Below, piece after piece: positions 52,956 to 61,395 of a stretch of 64,000 bases of DNA. Below the pieces are notes generated by a model. That model was not told the origin of the DNA, searched no databases, and saw only the letters and a list, made by a program, of their open reading frames with translations. Source of the stretch: an uncultured Roseburia sp. (GTDB taxonomy: Bacteria; Bacillota; Clostridia; Lachnospirales; Lachnospiraceae); assembly GCA_947644305.1 (NCBI GenBank), contig CANRYS010000001.1, forward strand, positions 124,001 through 188,000, read 5' to 3'. The translations under genes and the position numbers were made by a program. Within the stretch, counting starts at the first letter, position 1, and each line of letters starts with the position of its first letter.

Positions 52956-53457
52956 ATTTTTCCTCATTTCCGCAGGACGAATTTTTCCCACTCCCCGCTG
53001 CATCGCAGTAATCAACCAATACCAGAAATCTTTTTTCCGTCACCTTACCAGTAACCGGACTCTGGACGCGGACAAGATAACGGTAGATCCCTGGAGTTCC
53101 CCATCTCTTTTCTTCATCCTCTCCAATAATATTTTTGTATGCCGTTATCACTTTTCCGCTGGCATCCCTCTCTGCCACCTGAATACAATTTGAAAGATCC
53201 CTCCGGTCAAAATCCAGCGCCGAGAGATACGATCCAAAATCCACTTTTTCCCCACTTTTTACTTTAAAATCTTTTACATATAAAACCGGAGAAGTACGTC
53301 TTTCCTCATTGGATGAAAAATCTGTCTTTATGCTGTCAGAAACCCCTCCTGCCCGATGCCATCCCGCCAAAAAAGAAATAAGAACGAAAGATACGATAGA
53401 AAAAGACACCATTACTGCCAACATTATTTTTCCATATTCCGATATAAAAAACTGCAT
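52939..53457 (-). CDS. Pilin-like membrane-anchored protein with Ig-like domain (172 aa)
   Basis: The N terminus MQFFISEYGKIMLAVMVSFS is the same type as that of the 64-residue protein at 56100-56294 (an xxEYGKIxxAV pattern running into a membrane helix). The exterior part (about 50-155) has a beta-sandwich flavour (GTPGIYRYLVRVQSPVTGKV), like an Ig-like adhesion domain. It is followed at once by an overlapping gene. Probable surface or pilus subunit; not assigned to a known family. Confidence 0.7.
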   Translation of the reverse strand: MQFFISEYGKIMLAVMVSFSIVSFVLISFLAGWHRAGGVSDSIKTDFSSNEERRTSPVLYVKDFKVKSGEKVDFGSYLSALDFDRRDLSNCIQVAERDASGKVITAYKNIIGEDEEKRWGTPGIYRYLVRVQSPVTGKVTEKRFLVLVDYCDAAGSGKNSSCGNEEKYENGN

Positions 53458-53458
53458 T

Positions 53459-53599
53459 TTATCCCCCCATCATTCGTTCCGCATAATACAACATAAATTG
53501 TGCGATCTTTACAAAAAGAAAACCGATCAGCCCTGTCACAAAGCCGCACTCCATCGCACACAAAATAACCCTGCCATTTTCTTTGATCATCTCACTCAT
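53459..53599 (-). CDS. Small pilus-locus membrane protein (46 aa)
   Basis: A 46-codon ORF with one hydrophobic helix (GFVTGLIGFLFVKIAQFML). The ATG overlaps the stop of the preceding small gene (ATGA), and its own stop lies 1 nt before the next ATG, whose ribosome site GGGGG is inside this ORF. Tight packing on both sides supports reality. Confidence 0.65.
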   Translation of the reverse strand: MSEMIKENGRVILCAMECGFVTGLIGFLFVKIAQFMLYYAERMMGG

Positions 53600-53697
53600 A
53601 ACACCATCTCCAATATCAATGTAAACACGTAAATTAAAATCATACCAAAAAGTATAGTGGTTACTGTCTCACCAAATTCCTCGATAAACTCATCCAT
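53596..53697 (-). CDS. Small pilin-like protein (33 aa)
   Basis: A 33-codon ORF starting at 53697 after GAAGAAGGAT. It begins MDEFIEEFGETVTTILFGMI, echoing the FxxEYGKI start of two larger proteins in this locus, and is otherwise one membrane helix. Overlaps the next ORF by 4 nt. Probably a Flp-type pilin or small accessory subunit. Confidence 0.6.
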   Translation of the reverse strand: MDEFIEEFGETVTTILFGMILIYVFTLILEMVL

Positions 53698-53728
53698 ATC
53701 CTTCTTCCCCCTTTTAAAAGTCATCATC

Positions 53729-55039
53729 TCAATATAAATTCTGAAATCTTCCCATAGTCATTGTTAGTAGATGGATCAGATCCAGCAGCAGCTTTACACT
53801 GGAAAGTACCATCGGAAGCTGTTTCAAAAGCCCCATCCCCGCCATTTTATTATTCTGAACAAAGACCTCACTTCGATCCATCAGACGATTGTTCTGCGCC
53901 ACCAGAAAGTCCAGTTGCCGTCTGGAATCTTCATAACCATTTGTACTGACAGAATAAAGTATTTTCATTCCTGTCTGTATCTCAGGAAGCTCCAGTTCTC
54001 CAAAAAATTCAAGATAAGGCTGCAAATCTCTCGGCGAATCGTAAATCTTCTCTGTAAGAATCTGTATTTCCTGGAGAAATATCCCACCCGTCTGAGCCAT
54101 GGATTTCTTGAGCGCCTGATAACCGCTCTCTGTCTGCAGATAGAGTGCAACGATCATAATCCAATAAGGAAACTCCTGCCTGACATATCTTCCCAGTGCC
54201 CTTTTTGCCACATGGGCTGACAATCCAGATACCAATGCAGGATCTTTTTCCAATGTCTGATACAATTTCTCCAGGCGCCCCTCCTCTTCCCCTTTGTTTT
54301 TGCAGCTATCCAGCCATTTCACTGACAGCTTGCCATAGATCAGGGCGATCAGCCACCACAGCGCCAAAAGGACCACTGTAGTGGAAATCTGATAGATGGG
54401 ATTGTCCGCTATGTGCAACCCCAGTTCCTCAGGCGTGAGTAATCGGGATACATAGCACAGTACCGCCGCCAGTCCTGCTGCAACTGCACACTCGGTCTTT
54501 ATGAATTTCTTTTTCTTTTCATAGATCGAAGTACGATTCTTCCAAAATTCCAGATCTTCCAGAAGAATGTCCAGGGAACTCCCGCTGTCGCTTCCCGTCC
54601 GATCCCCATTACACAAAAAAGTATGTATGATCTTCATTCGCCGGCTGTCGTATTCCTTTTCGATCTCTGCAAATGCCGCCTCTAAAATCGCTCCATCCTC
54701 CACACCTTCTCCTGTCAAAAAGATATGTTTTGCCCTTTGGATCGCCCCGCCCATCCGGCTCTTCGGTTCAAAGAGGGAGCTGCAATCCTCCATCGCCCTA
54801 CCAGTATGTCCCAGCCTGCGATAAGAACAAAGAAGCTGTTCGAGATAGGTCACCACCTGACTATACTCTTGTTCAAACTCCCTTTCCCGATAGATGTGAA
54901 AACGAATTCTCTTCAATGCCAGGCAGCCGCCAACAGTCAAACATATGATAAGCCCTATACTCAGCCCATAAATCCACCCTATAACCATCTGAATTCCGGC
55001 GGTTGCCAGAAATACGAACAAACTCCGCCCCCATTTCAT
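53729..55039 (-). CDS. Tad-like platform protein (TadB/TadC fused, T2SSF type)
   Basis: A 436-residue membrane protein. Two hydrophobic helices at the N terminus (about 5-45), a cytoplasmic helical domain (about 50-180), two helices (about 182-240), a second cytoplasmic domain (about 250-400) and a C-terminal hydrophobic helix. This suits the inner-membrane platform of type II secretion/Tad pili, with TadB- and TadC-like halves in one chain. It overlaps the ATPase stop by 4 nt; the ribosome site GGAGGTGGAGG is inside that gene. Confidence 0.8.
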   Translation of the reverse strand: MKWGRSLFVFLATAGIQMVIGWIYGLSIGLIICLTVGGCLALKRIRFHIYREREFEQEYSQVVTYLEQLLCSYRRLGHTGRAMEDCSSLFEPKSRMGGAIQRAKHIFLTGEGVEDGAILEAAFAEIEKEYDSRRMKIIHTFLCNGDRTGSDSGSSLDILLEDLEFWKNRTSIYEKKKKFIKTECAVAAGLAAVLCYVSRLLTPEELGLHIADNPIYQISTTVVLLALWWLIALIYGKLSVKWLDSCKNKGEEEGRLEKLYQTLEKDPALVSGLSAHVAKRALGRYVRQEFPYWIMIVALYLQTESGYQALKKSMAQTGGIFLQEIQILTEKIYDSPRDLQPYLEFFGELELPEIQTGMKILYSVSTNGYEDSRRQLDFLVAQNNRLMDRSEVFVQNNKMAGMGLLKQLPMVLSSVKLLLDLIHLLTMTMGRFQNLY

Positions 55040-56103
55040 TCCTCCACCTCCATCTGAAATACAGAGGATATTCCCTTCTCCATAAACCTTCTCGCCAGGT
55101 TCAAGGGCAGTTTTTCTCCAGTCATCTCTCCGTGATCCACAAGCAGAGTTATTTCATTTACACTTTTTAAATAGTTCTCCCCTCTTCTGTCAAATGCGCA
55201 GATCTGCTCGATCCTCCTGGTAATTCTTCCCCCATCTTCTATAATACTTTTCACTAATATACCAATATTGATAAACCGGTAGACATCGTTCAGAATCCGC
55301 TCTCTGCCCATATCACCGTCCGCCATATTTTTGATCCGGTCCGGAATATTTCTGACATCATCGGTGTGAAGCGTAGTCAGTCCATAAGTTCCCGTACTTA
55401 AGCTCTCCATCAGATAACGAACCTCCTCAGATCTTGCCTCTGATAGAATGATCCACCGGGGAAGCTGGCGAAGACAGGCTTTGATCGCCGCCGTATAAGT
55501 AAAATTTTCCGCTACCTTCATCTCCACACAATCTTTTCTGGGATTGATCTTACCGTAATGGATCTCTAAAGTATCCTCAATGGTTATTACCCGTTCCGAA
55601 TCTGGTATAAATCGGGTGAGATACTTTAAAAGCTCTGTCTTGCCGGCTCCCGGCATTCCACATATGGCGATATTACAATGTGCCTGTATACATCCTTCCA
55701 GAAACTCCGCCACCGCCTTTTCACAGTATCCCTCCCGAATCATCTCTTCCTTTTTCATACGTCTCACTGCTGGAATCTTTCGCAGTGAGATCGTGACTCC
55801 GGAACTTGTGACACACTCGTGTACGATACTGATCCTGAGTTCCTCTGTTTCCGTCTCCAATACCGGATTCATCTTATTGAAAGGTATGCTCACCACACTG
55901 GAGATCAGGGAAGCAAATCGTTCCACAAATTCCATCGTTAGCACCTCTCCCGCCTGATACCTTCCCTTTTTCAGATCGTCGATCCAGAGCTGCCTGCCAT
56001 TCCAATTGATATCCGTCACATCCTCTGAGACAATATAGGGATATAGAACTCCATAATCCTGACGTCGCAGCAAAAATCTGGCCTCAAAATCCTCTATGTT
56101 CAT
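55036..56103 (-). CDS. CpaF/TadA-type secretion ATPase
   Basis: A 355-residue ATPase of the type II/IV secretion superfamily that powers pilus assembly. Motifs: Walker A CGMPGAGKTELLK, Asp box ITIEDTLEI, Walker B region RWIILSEARSEEV, His box GLTTLHTDDVRNIPDRI. The N-terminal domain is shorter than in classic CpaF (about 450 residues). It overlaps the 64-residue gene upstream and the platform gene downstream by 4 nt each, making a tightly coupled operon. Confidence 0.93.
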   Translation of the reverse strand: MNIEDFEARFLLRRQDYGVLYPYIVSEDVTDINWNGRQLWIDDLKKGRYQAGEVLTMEFVERFASLISSVVSIPFNKMNPVLETETEELRISIVHECVTSSGVTISLRKIPAVRRMKKEEMIREGYCEKAVAEFLEGCIQAHCNIAICGMPGAGKTELLKYLTRFIPDSERVITIEDTLEIHYGKINPRKDCVEMKVAENFTYTAAIKACLRQLPRWIILSEARSEEVRYLMESLSTGTYGLTTLHTDDVRNIPDRIKNMADGDMGRERILNDVYRFINIGILVKSIIEDGGRITRRIEQICAFDRRGENYLKSVNEITLLVDHGEMTGEKLPLNLARRFMEKGISSVFQMEVEE

Positions 56104-56294
56104 TTTTTCCCTCCTGTCTGAAAGCCCGGTAGTGTAAAACCAGACTCTGTCTCGATCTCCTTAAAAAAACTGGAAAACAATCCTTCAAACATGTTCTGGA
56201 TCGGCTCACGAAACAGCACGACCACCGATACCAGGGCAAGTACTACTAATACTGCCACTATGATCTTTCCATATTCCTGTAAAAATTCTGTCAT
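56100..56294 (-). CDS. Pilin-like small membrane protein (64 aa)
   Basis: A 64-residue protein: MTEFLQEYGKIIVAVLVVLA starts a membrane helix (to about 28), then a polar tail ending in GFQTGGKK. The xxEYGKI start is shared with 52939-53457 and, more loosely, 53596-53697. Size and topology fit a Flp pilin, although there is no long leader with a GE cleavage site. It is coupled to the CpaF gene by a 4-nt overlap. Confidence 0.75.
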   Translation of the reverse strand: MTEFLQEYGKIIVAVLVVLALVSVVVLFREPIQNMFEGLFSSFFKEIETESGFTLPGFQTGGKK

Positions 56295-56324
56295 TAAATC
56301 CCTCCATATGAATTACAGCTCTTA

Positions 56325-57293
56325 TTACTTCTTCCTTAACCTAGAAAATTTCTTTAGAAAATTCTTGTTACTATCTCTGGTAAAGGGGTTCTCCTGGGTC
56401 TTAATAAAGGATTTGATTCTTTTCTTATCCTCTCCGGTGATCATCCAGACTTCCTCGTACTGATCCGGTCCTCTATCCAGAGTGTCTTCCAAATGCCTGC
56501 GAAACTTTTCCACCTTCCACACAGAATCCGGTGAAAGGGTATCTAGGTACTCCCGGCTGATAAAACGTACATACCCTTCTGCCTCATCAGCCGTAATATC
56601 GTTTTCTCGATCCACCACATGAACTGCAAACTCCATTTCACTCAACTTTCCCCGTCCGTATCTTCTCTGTTCTTCCGGTTTCATATAAAAGCGGTTCCCA
56701 AACTGGTCATGGACCCTCACACGAACCCGGTAACTGCCAGCTCTCTCAAAATCCAGTTTCTCCCAAAGGATCTCCAGATCATGCTCCAGTTGCTCTTGAG
56801 TCTCTGTATCATCCCAAAACCGGATACTTCTCCGAAAATCCTGCAAAATCTCCTTCTTCTGGGAATTTTCAATCTCAGATACAAAATAATACCGGTCCGA
56901 CACTTCCAGCTCCGGTGCCACATTAGGAATCACCTCATATCTCTGGATCCACTGACTGGAAACTCCAAAAGAATTTGCTACTGTCAGTACAATACTTCCC
57001 TTTCCAAGATGATCGGAATCGGTTGGAAGCCACTCCACTCCCTTTACTTCTTTGGAATCTGGCAGAATGATCTTCTCTATACATATTTTTTTCTTCAAAT
57101 CTCCCTCTAACTCGTCCTCTGCCCGGATACCATACCCCATGATCTCCTGATCCACCTTCTCATCCTCATAAAAGACCAGTTCTGTTTCTTCCCCGGAAAA
57201 CACTGGAGCTTTGACCCACAGTGCATACAGCACAATGCTCTCCCCATCCTCTGCCAGATTCCTTACCGTTTCTTTGTCTTTCCATTGGATCAT
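56325..57293 (-). CDS. Surface protein, C-terminal part after an in-frame TAG
   Basis: 322 codons in the same frame as the upstream ORF, separated only by the TAG at 57294-57296. Its first residues (to ESIVLYALW) complete the InlB-type B-repeat begun before the stop, so both parts are one protein. The rest has beta-rich, Ig-like blocks (GSIVLTVANSFGVSSQWIQR; AGSYRVRVRVHDQFGNRF) and a block YVRFISREYLDTLSPDSVWK, with a basic end. An ATG directly after the stop has only a weak ribosome site (AAGGTG), so independent translation is doubtful. Confidence 0.7.
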   Translation of the reverse strand: MIQWKDKETVRNLAEDGESIVLYALWVKAPVFSGEETELVFYEDEKVDQEIMGYGIRAEDELEGDLKKKICIEKIILPDSKEVKGVEWLPTDSDHLGKGSIVLTVANSFGVSSQWIQRYEVIPNVAPELEVSDRYYFVSEIENSQKKEILQDFRRSIRFWDDTETQEQLEHDLEILWEKLDFERAGSYRVRVRVHDQFGNRFYMKPEEQRRYGRGKLSEMEFAVHVVDRENDITADEAEGYVRFISREYLDTLSPDSVWKVEKFRRHLEDTLDRGPDQYEEVWMITGEDKKRIKSFIKTQENPFTRDSNKNFLKKFSRLRKK

Positions 57294-58916
57294 CTACTGA
57301 TCGGTCACCTTCGGTATCATCTGGGCGGACCACCCCACAAACCCATAACCGGATCTTTTATATGTACAGGGATCCAGTGGTACGGTCTCATCCACATAAA
57401 CCTTCTGCTCCCTCATTTCTCCCACACCACCGTTGGCGACAAATTTAATCACATACTTTTCCCTTCCAATATATAGCCCTCCCGATCTTGATTCCAGGAT
57501 AAACCGTTTTCGCTTCTTCAGCGAAAAATTCTTTTCTACTTCCCTTTCCTGCTCGCCCGATGTAATGCGTACCAGCAGCTTTCCCTCTTGATAACTTTCC
57601 GGCACAAGCTCACAACCTCCCCGGATCCAGAGCTTTTGATCCACCGTAACATGCTGCTCCTCTGCCATCAGAATACGGTTTACCTGTATATTTCCAGACA
57701 AACACACCCTTCCTCCATCGTGAAAAATTCCCTTTTCTCCTCCAGAGATGCTTCCACCTCGGATCTGGCTGACCCCTAGATTTCTCAAACCACAGTCACT
57801 GCCCTGAATCTCACCGCCGGTAACTATGACGTTCGCTCCATTATTCCATACCGCTGTTCCCGCTCCGTTGATTTTTCCTCCAGAGACGGTCAGAATTCCG
57901 GAAGAGGTACTACTTAGAAAGATCTGGGTTCCATGCCTCGCAGCGTTATCCCAGATCTTCCCCCCTGACACTCTAACCTCTGAGGAAGCAGATATATAAA
58001 TTCCTCCACCTCTCTGGTCTTCTGCCCGGTTCTCACAGATCTCACCACCCTCCAATGACACCCGGCTCTCCTCATTTGTATAGACAGCTCCTCCGGCAAA
58101 GGAGGCCTGATTGTTCTGAATGATCCCGCCTGTGATTCGCAATCGGTTCTGGTTGTAAACAGCGCCGCCAAATCCCCCGACGTTCTCTCCCTTACCATAT
58201 CCCCTGGCAATGTTTCCTGTGATGGCGCCACCCTGGATCCAGACCTCCCCTCGGTTATGTATGCCGCCGCCTCGACCGTCAAAATCAGAGCCTGTCTTCT
58301 GTCCGGTCACCGCATTGTCTCGGATGGTTCCACCCTCCATCACGAAACTACCGCCCTTCTCAACCCGGACACCGCTGCCGCCAGTTATAGACAGATTATC
58401 AGAGATCACACTGCCCTCTCTCATAACCACCTTTCCCCCAGAATGAATGGTGATTCCACCTCCACCATCCGTAAAGGATGTCAAGTTATAATTGGCACAT
58501 AATCTGGCTTTCTTCTCAAGCAGCACCGTTCCTGACACGGTCTCCAGCAGTCTCCCATTGATATCACCACTGACACTGCTGCTCCGGCCGCTTCCATTTA
58601 ACGTCACTCCTTCCAATCTGAGACGTTCCCCCTGCATCCAGAGCAGAGTTCCCTTATAGACAGGTTTTGTCTTTCTCCGAATCTGGTATCTGGAATCCCC
58701 GTCAATTGTCTTTTTTCCCTTTACCCGCAGCATCCGGCTGACCATGATATCTTTTTTCAAAAGAATAACTGTCTCACCACTCTGTGCCAGCGCCTGTTCC
58801 AGTTCCTTGAGAGTTTCTACCCGTCTGGTAACTGCCGCATTCGCCCTCTCTGGTATCAGAAACGCTGTTGCCGCCAGAACAAACAGCATGAGAAGGATCC
58901 CCCTTCTTTTCACTGC
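57294..58916 (-). CDS. Secreted beta-helix surface protein, N-terminal part (ends at in-frame TAG)
   Basis: 540 codons. The start is taken as the GTG at 58916, 8 nt after GGGGG, giving a signal peptide ending in ERANA. Residues about 60-420 are a right-handed parallel beta-helix with many GG.I..N.A turns; the end (KFVANGGVGEMREQKVYV, then YGFVGWS) is the first half of an InlB B-repeat (Listeria-Bacteroides repeat), cut by TAG at 57294-57296. It is probably an adhesin-like surface or pilus-tip protein. Nonsense mutation, recoding or sequence error are all possible. Confidence 0.75.
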   Translation of the reverse strand, partial: AVKRRGILLMLFVLAATAFLIPERANAAVTRRVETLKELEQALAQSGETVILLKKDIMVSRMLRVKGKKTIDGDSRYQIRRKTKPVYKGTLLWMQGERLRLEGVTLNGSGRSSSVSGDINGRLLETVSGTVLLEKKARLCANYNLTSFTDGGGGITIHSGGKVVMREGSVISDNLSITGGSGVRVEKGGSFVMEGGTIRDNAVTGQKTGSDFDGRGGGIHNRGEVWIQGGAITGNIARGYGKGENVGGFGGAVYNQNRLRITGGIIQNNQASFAGGAVYTNEESRVSLEGGEICENRAEDQRGGGIYISASSEVRVSGGKIWDNAARHGTQIFLSSTSSGILTVSGGKINGAGTAVWNNGANVIVTGGEIQGSDCGLRNLGVSQIRGGSISGGEKGIFHDGGRVCLSGNIQVNRILMAEEQHVTVDQKLWIRGGCELVPESYQEGKLLVRITSGEQEREVEKNFSLKKRKRFILESRSGGLYIGREKYVIKFVANGGVGEMREQKVYVDETVPLDPCTYKRSGYGFVGWSAQMIPKVTDQ

Positions 58917-59742
58917 CTTCACCCCCTATTTTTTCCTTGCCGTATGCTTCCTTTGCCTGCTCAAACAGACAAGCCGTCTCCCTGGCAGCGGAAATAAACT
59001 CATAATTTATGTTGTCCGCCCCACAAGAAAAATTTTTTAACAAATAAGTCACCACATTTCCCTTTGTCAATGCATCCGCAAATCTCCGGTTATACGGGAT
59101 CGTACCGATTATACTTCCAGAAAGCCCAAACCGTCTTACGATATCGCTTTTCCTGATAATTGATTTCGGATCATAATTTCCTATAATATAAAATGCTTTT
59201 TTTCTTATTTCTGAGAAATTTCTGAAAAAATGAGATAGAAGCTGATCATTCTGACACAGATTGACTACGATCAGATCCGCTTCTTTTAAGATTTTCCTGG
59301 AACTTTCAAGACCTGATGAAGAGAGATCCACACATACGGTACCACAAACCTGCTCTAGCAGATCCATCACATTTTCTGCATGCCGGTTCAGTCGAAACTC
59401 CAGAAGATCCCGGTTCATGCCTCCCGGTGGGAGATAAAACACTCTCTGGTCAAACACGGACAGACATGTACGGAGTACAATACCAGAACTCACGTCGTCT
59501 CCCATGTCACAACAGTTTAAAATTCTACCCAATCCATTTTCTACAAAATATGAATTTTCTTCTTTTAGTTTGTCATAGGAATTTTGATTTAGAAACATAC
59601 TACCAAGATTATTGATATTAGAATGATTCTCAAACAGAACCATTTTAGACGGCTGAATCATAGCCGATAGGATACTGATACAGGACAGATTGCCTGTAAC
59701 CCCGGATTTACCCGGCGAATTGCTCCAAAAAGCAATTTTCAA
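58774..59742 (-). CDS. TadZ/CpaE-like P-loop protein
   Basis: A MinD/ParA-type protein of about 322 residues, first gene of the Tad-like operon. The start is the TTG at 59742 (KIAFWSNSPGK), 9 nt after GAAGGA; ATGs at 59787 and 59781 lie at or before the predicted transcription start. The Walker A region reads PGKSGVTGNL and lacks the usual Lys-Thr pair. The last 50 residues overlap the next gene by 143 bp and look non-native; a one-base change in the A6 run near 58935 would end it at the GTG of that gene. Confidence 0.8.
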   Translation of the reverse strand: MKIAFWSNSPGKSGVTGNLSCISILSAMIQPSKMVLFENHSNINNLGSMFLNQNSYDKLKEENSYFVENGLGRILNCCDMGDDVSSGIVLRTCLSVFDQRVFYLPPGGMNRDLLEFRLNRHAENVMDLLEQVCGTVCVDLSSSGLESSRKILKEADLIVVNLCQNDQLLSHFFRNFSEIRKKAFYIIGNYDPKSIIRKSDIVRRFGLSGSIIGTIPYNRRFADALTKGNVVTYLLKNFSCGADNINYEFISAARETACLFEQAKEAYGKEKIGGEGSEKKGDPSHAVCSGGNSVSDTREGECGSYQTGRNSQGTGTGAGTEW

Positions 59743-59782
59743 TCCATCACTTCCTTCTTTCTTTTTTTGGTGGAATGGCATT

Positions 59783-59811
59783 ATCATATCACCTATTTTG
59801 TCTTTTGTAAA
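59783..59811 (-). promoter_or_regulatory. Sigma-A promoter of the Tad-like operon
   Basis: TTTACA (59806-59811), 17-bp spacer, TATGAT (59783-59788). The predicted start near 59776 supports the TTG start at 59742. Confidence 0.7.
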
Positions 59812-59869
59812 TTGTCACAATGTAACAAAAGTCGATGGCATTTTTTATAACCTTTTACATAAATCGTTT

Positions 59870-60070
59870 TCATCTAGCTTTGCATACAGCGTCTGCTTCA
59901 CTATGGAAATAGGGGTTGACATATTTAATGCTGAAACCACTGTTGATTTTACTTTTTGTCTCCACCATTCCAAGAGTACCTGAAGTTGTAAAGCTCTGTC
60001 GCTTTTCTTTTCGAGGAGTTCTACCTAGACAATAAGGAGTGCGTTGATAATGAACGAAACCTTTTTTCAT
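59870..60070 (-). other. Region with competing short frames, possible gene remnant
   Basis: The stretch 59812-60253 has no convincing gene. On the minus strand, one 66-codon frame starts MKKGFVHYQRTPYCLGRT; another frame without a start codon reads VELLEKKSDRALQLQVLLEW and onward in helix-like sequence, to a stop near 59848. The second is more protein-like and may be the 3' end of a lost gene. Neither has a recognised family. Confidence 0.3.
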
Positions 60071-60110
60071 GTGTGATTGTCCTTTTCTTTGCCCATTTTT
60101 ATTTAAATCT

Positions 60111-60140
60111 TATGGCAGGCGAGAGCATCGGCCTGCCATA
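60111..60140. repeat. 10-bp hairpin upstream of the methyltransferase block
   Basis: TATGGCAGGC (60111-60120) pairs perfectly with GCCTGCCATA (60131-60140). No T-run follows on either strand. It marks the left side of the plus-strand block at 60254-63253. Confidence 0.5.
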
Positions 60141-60253
60141 TCTAAAGAAATCTTTATAGTTCTTACGGTTTTCTCTTTATACTTCTTATTTATACTGAAA
60201 TCATCAAATGACAGTATAGCACACTGGATTCATCATATGAGGAGGACTATCCT

Positions 60254-60859
60254 ATGTGGCAGTTTTTAAGAGAATACCTCAGCGCTCCGAACACGATCGG
60301 AGCGCTTGCTCCCAGCAGCAGGCATCTGGCGGCGTCCATGACAGCTTCTATTGATTTCGATGAAGCAAGCTGCATTGTAGAATACGGGGCGGGGACGGGC
60401 GTATTTACCCAAGATGTGGCAGCAAGAAAAAGGCGGGACACGACTTATATCGTAATTGAACAGAATGACCGTTTTTACGAAATACTGCAGAAACAGTTCC
60501 ATGGAATGCCAGGGGTGGTGCTGATCCATGGAGATGCTGGAAATTTATGCGGCTTCTTAAGAGAACAGGGGTTTCAGCATGCGGATTATATCATTTCCGG
60601 GCTGCCATTTACATCACTTCCGCAGCAGGTGTCCCACAGGATACTGTTACAGACCCAAAAGGCCATCGGAATGGAAGGTGTATTTATCACATTTCAGTAT
60701 ACACTGTTGCGGAAAACCTTTCTTGAAAATTATTTCAATTTTCAGAAGATTGTAAGGGTTTGGCGAAATCTGCCCCCGGCATATGTGCTGCACATGAAAT
60801 TGAAATGCTGCCATGCGAAGCAGATTTCTACGGATGGTGCGGTATGGACCAAATATTAG
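60254..60859 (+). CDS. SAM-dependent methyltransferase (phospholipid N-methyltransferase/KsgA-like)
   Basis: A 201-residue class I methyltransferase. SAM motif I is VEYGAGTGVFTQDVA (about residues 42-56), motif II region VIEQNDRFYEIL, and the substrate motif SGLPFTSLP (about 116-124), which resembles bacterial phospholipid N-methyltransferases (PmtA) and, more distantly, rRNA dimethylases. The N-terminal FLREYLSAPNTIGALAPSS is the typical PmtA-like start. The ribosome site GAGGAGG lies 9 nt upstream. It is the first of four plus-strand genes; its stop region contains the ribosome site of the next gene. Confidence 0.85.
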   Translation: MWQFLREYLSAPNTIGALAPSSRHLAASMTASIDFDEASCIVEYGAGTGVFTQDVAARKRRDTTYIVIEQNDRFYEILQKQFHGMPGVVLIHGDAGNLCGFLREQGFQHADYIISGLPFTSLPQQVSHRILLQTQKAIGMEGVFITFQYTLLRKTFLENYFNFQKIVRVWRNLPPAYVLHMKLKCCHAKQISTDGAVWTKY

Positions 60860-60870
60860 GAGATATCGTT

Positions 60871-61395
60871 ATGTGGTGTGTCTATTTTCTTGTTTGCGTG
60901 CTGCTCCCTATATGTGTTCCGGTGCCGGAAACTGCAGTGATACTGTGGGGAACCAGACAGATCGGCAGCCTGGGGGCCTTTTTCTTTGGGGTCATAGGCT
61001 CCGTGCTGGGATTGATGATTATGTATTCCTTATCTTCACTGATTGCACATCGTATTTCAAAGGGGAAAAAAGAGAAAAGGCAGCTTGCGTGGTTAAAGCA
61101 GCTGACAGGGCGGTATCGCGTTTGGATTCTTGGCGTACTGCTGATCGTTCCGCTTGTGTCCGATGAAGTGCTCTGTGCAGGCTCTGCTTTTTTGAAAATA
61201 CCATTGCCTCAGTTTCTGAAAATTGGTATAATTGCTAAAAGCATATCCATCGGTATGATTGCCTTTTCGGGTTTTCTTGGCGACTTGTGCGGTCTGAGGC
61301 GATGGCAGATGATCGCTGTGGAGCTTCTGTTCATGTTCCTTGCCTCGGCGGTTCTGCAGCATTTCTACAAAAAGGGAGAAGCAAAGCTATCATGA
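60871..61395 (+). CDS. VTT/DedA-like membrane protein
   Basis: A 174-residue membrane protein with five hydrophobic segments. It shows the VTT-type pattern PVPETAVILWGTRQIGSLGA followed by FFGVIGSVLGLMIMYSLS, and a GRYRVWILGVLLIVPLVSDE block like the DedA half-loop. DedA-family proteins recycle or flip membrane lipid carriers. The start at 60871 has GGAG 8 nt upstream; an in-frame ATG at 60844 lies inside the methyltransferase gene. It overlaps the response regulator gene by 4 nt. Confidence 0.85.
   Translation: MWCVYFLVCVLLPICVPVPETAVILWGTRQIGSLGAFFFGVIGSVLGLMIMYSLSSLIAHRISKGKKEKRQLAWLKQLTGRYRVWILGVLLIVPLVSDEVLCAGSAFLKIPLPQFLKIGIIAKSISIGMIAFSGFLGDLCGLRRWQMIAVELLFMFLASAVLQHFYKKGEAKLS

Noticed and set aside
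59870-60070. 66-codon ORF starting MKKGFVHYQRTPY as a real gene
   Set aside because: No ribosome site or family; a different frame in the same DNA looks more protein-like, so the region was listed only as a possible remnant.
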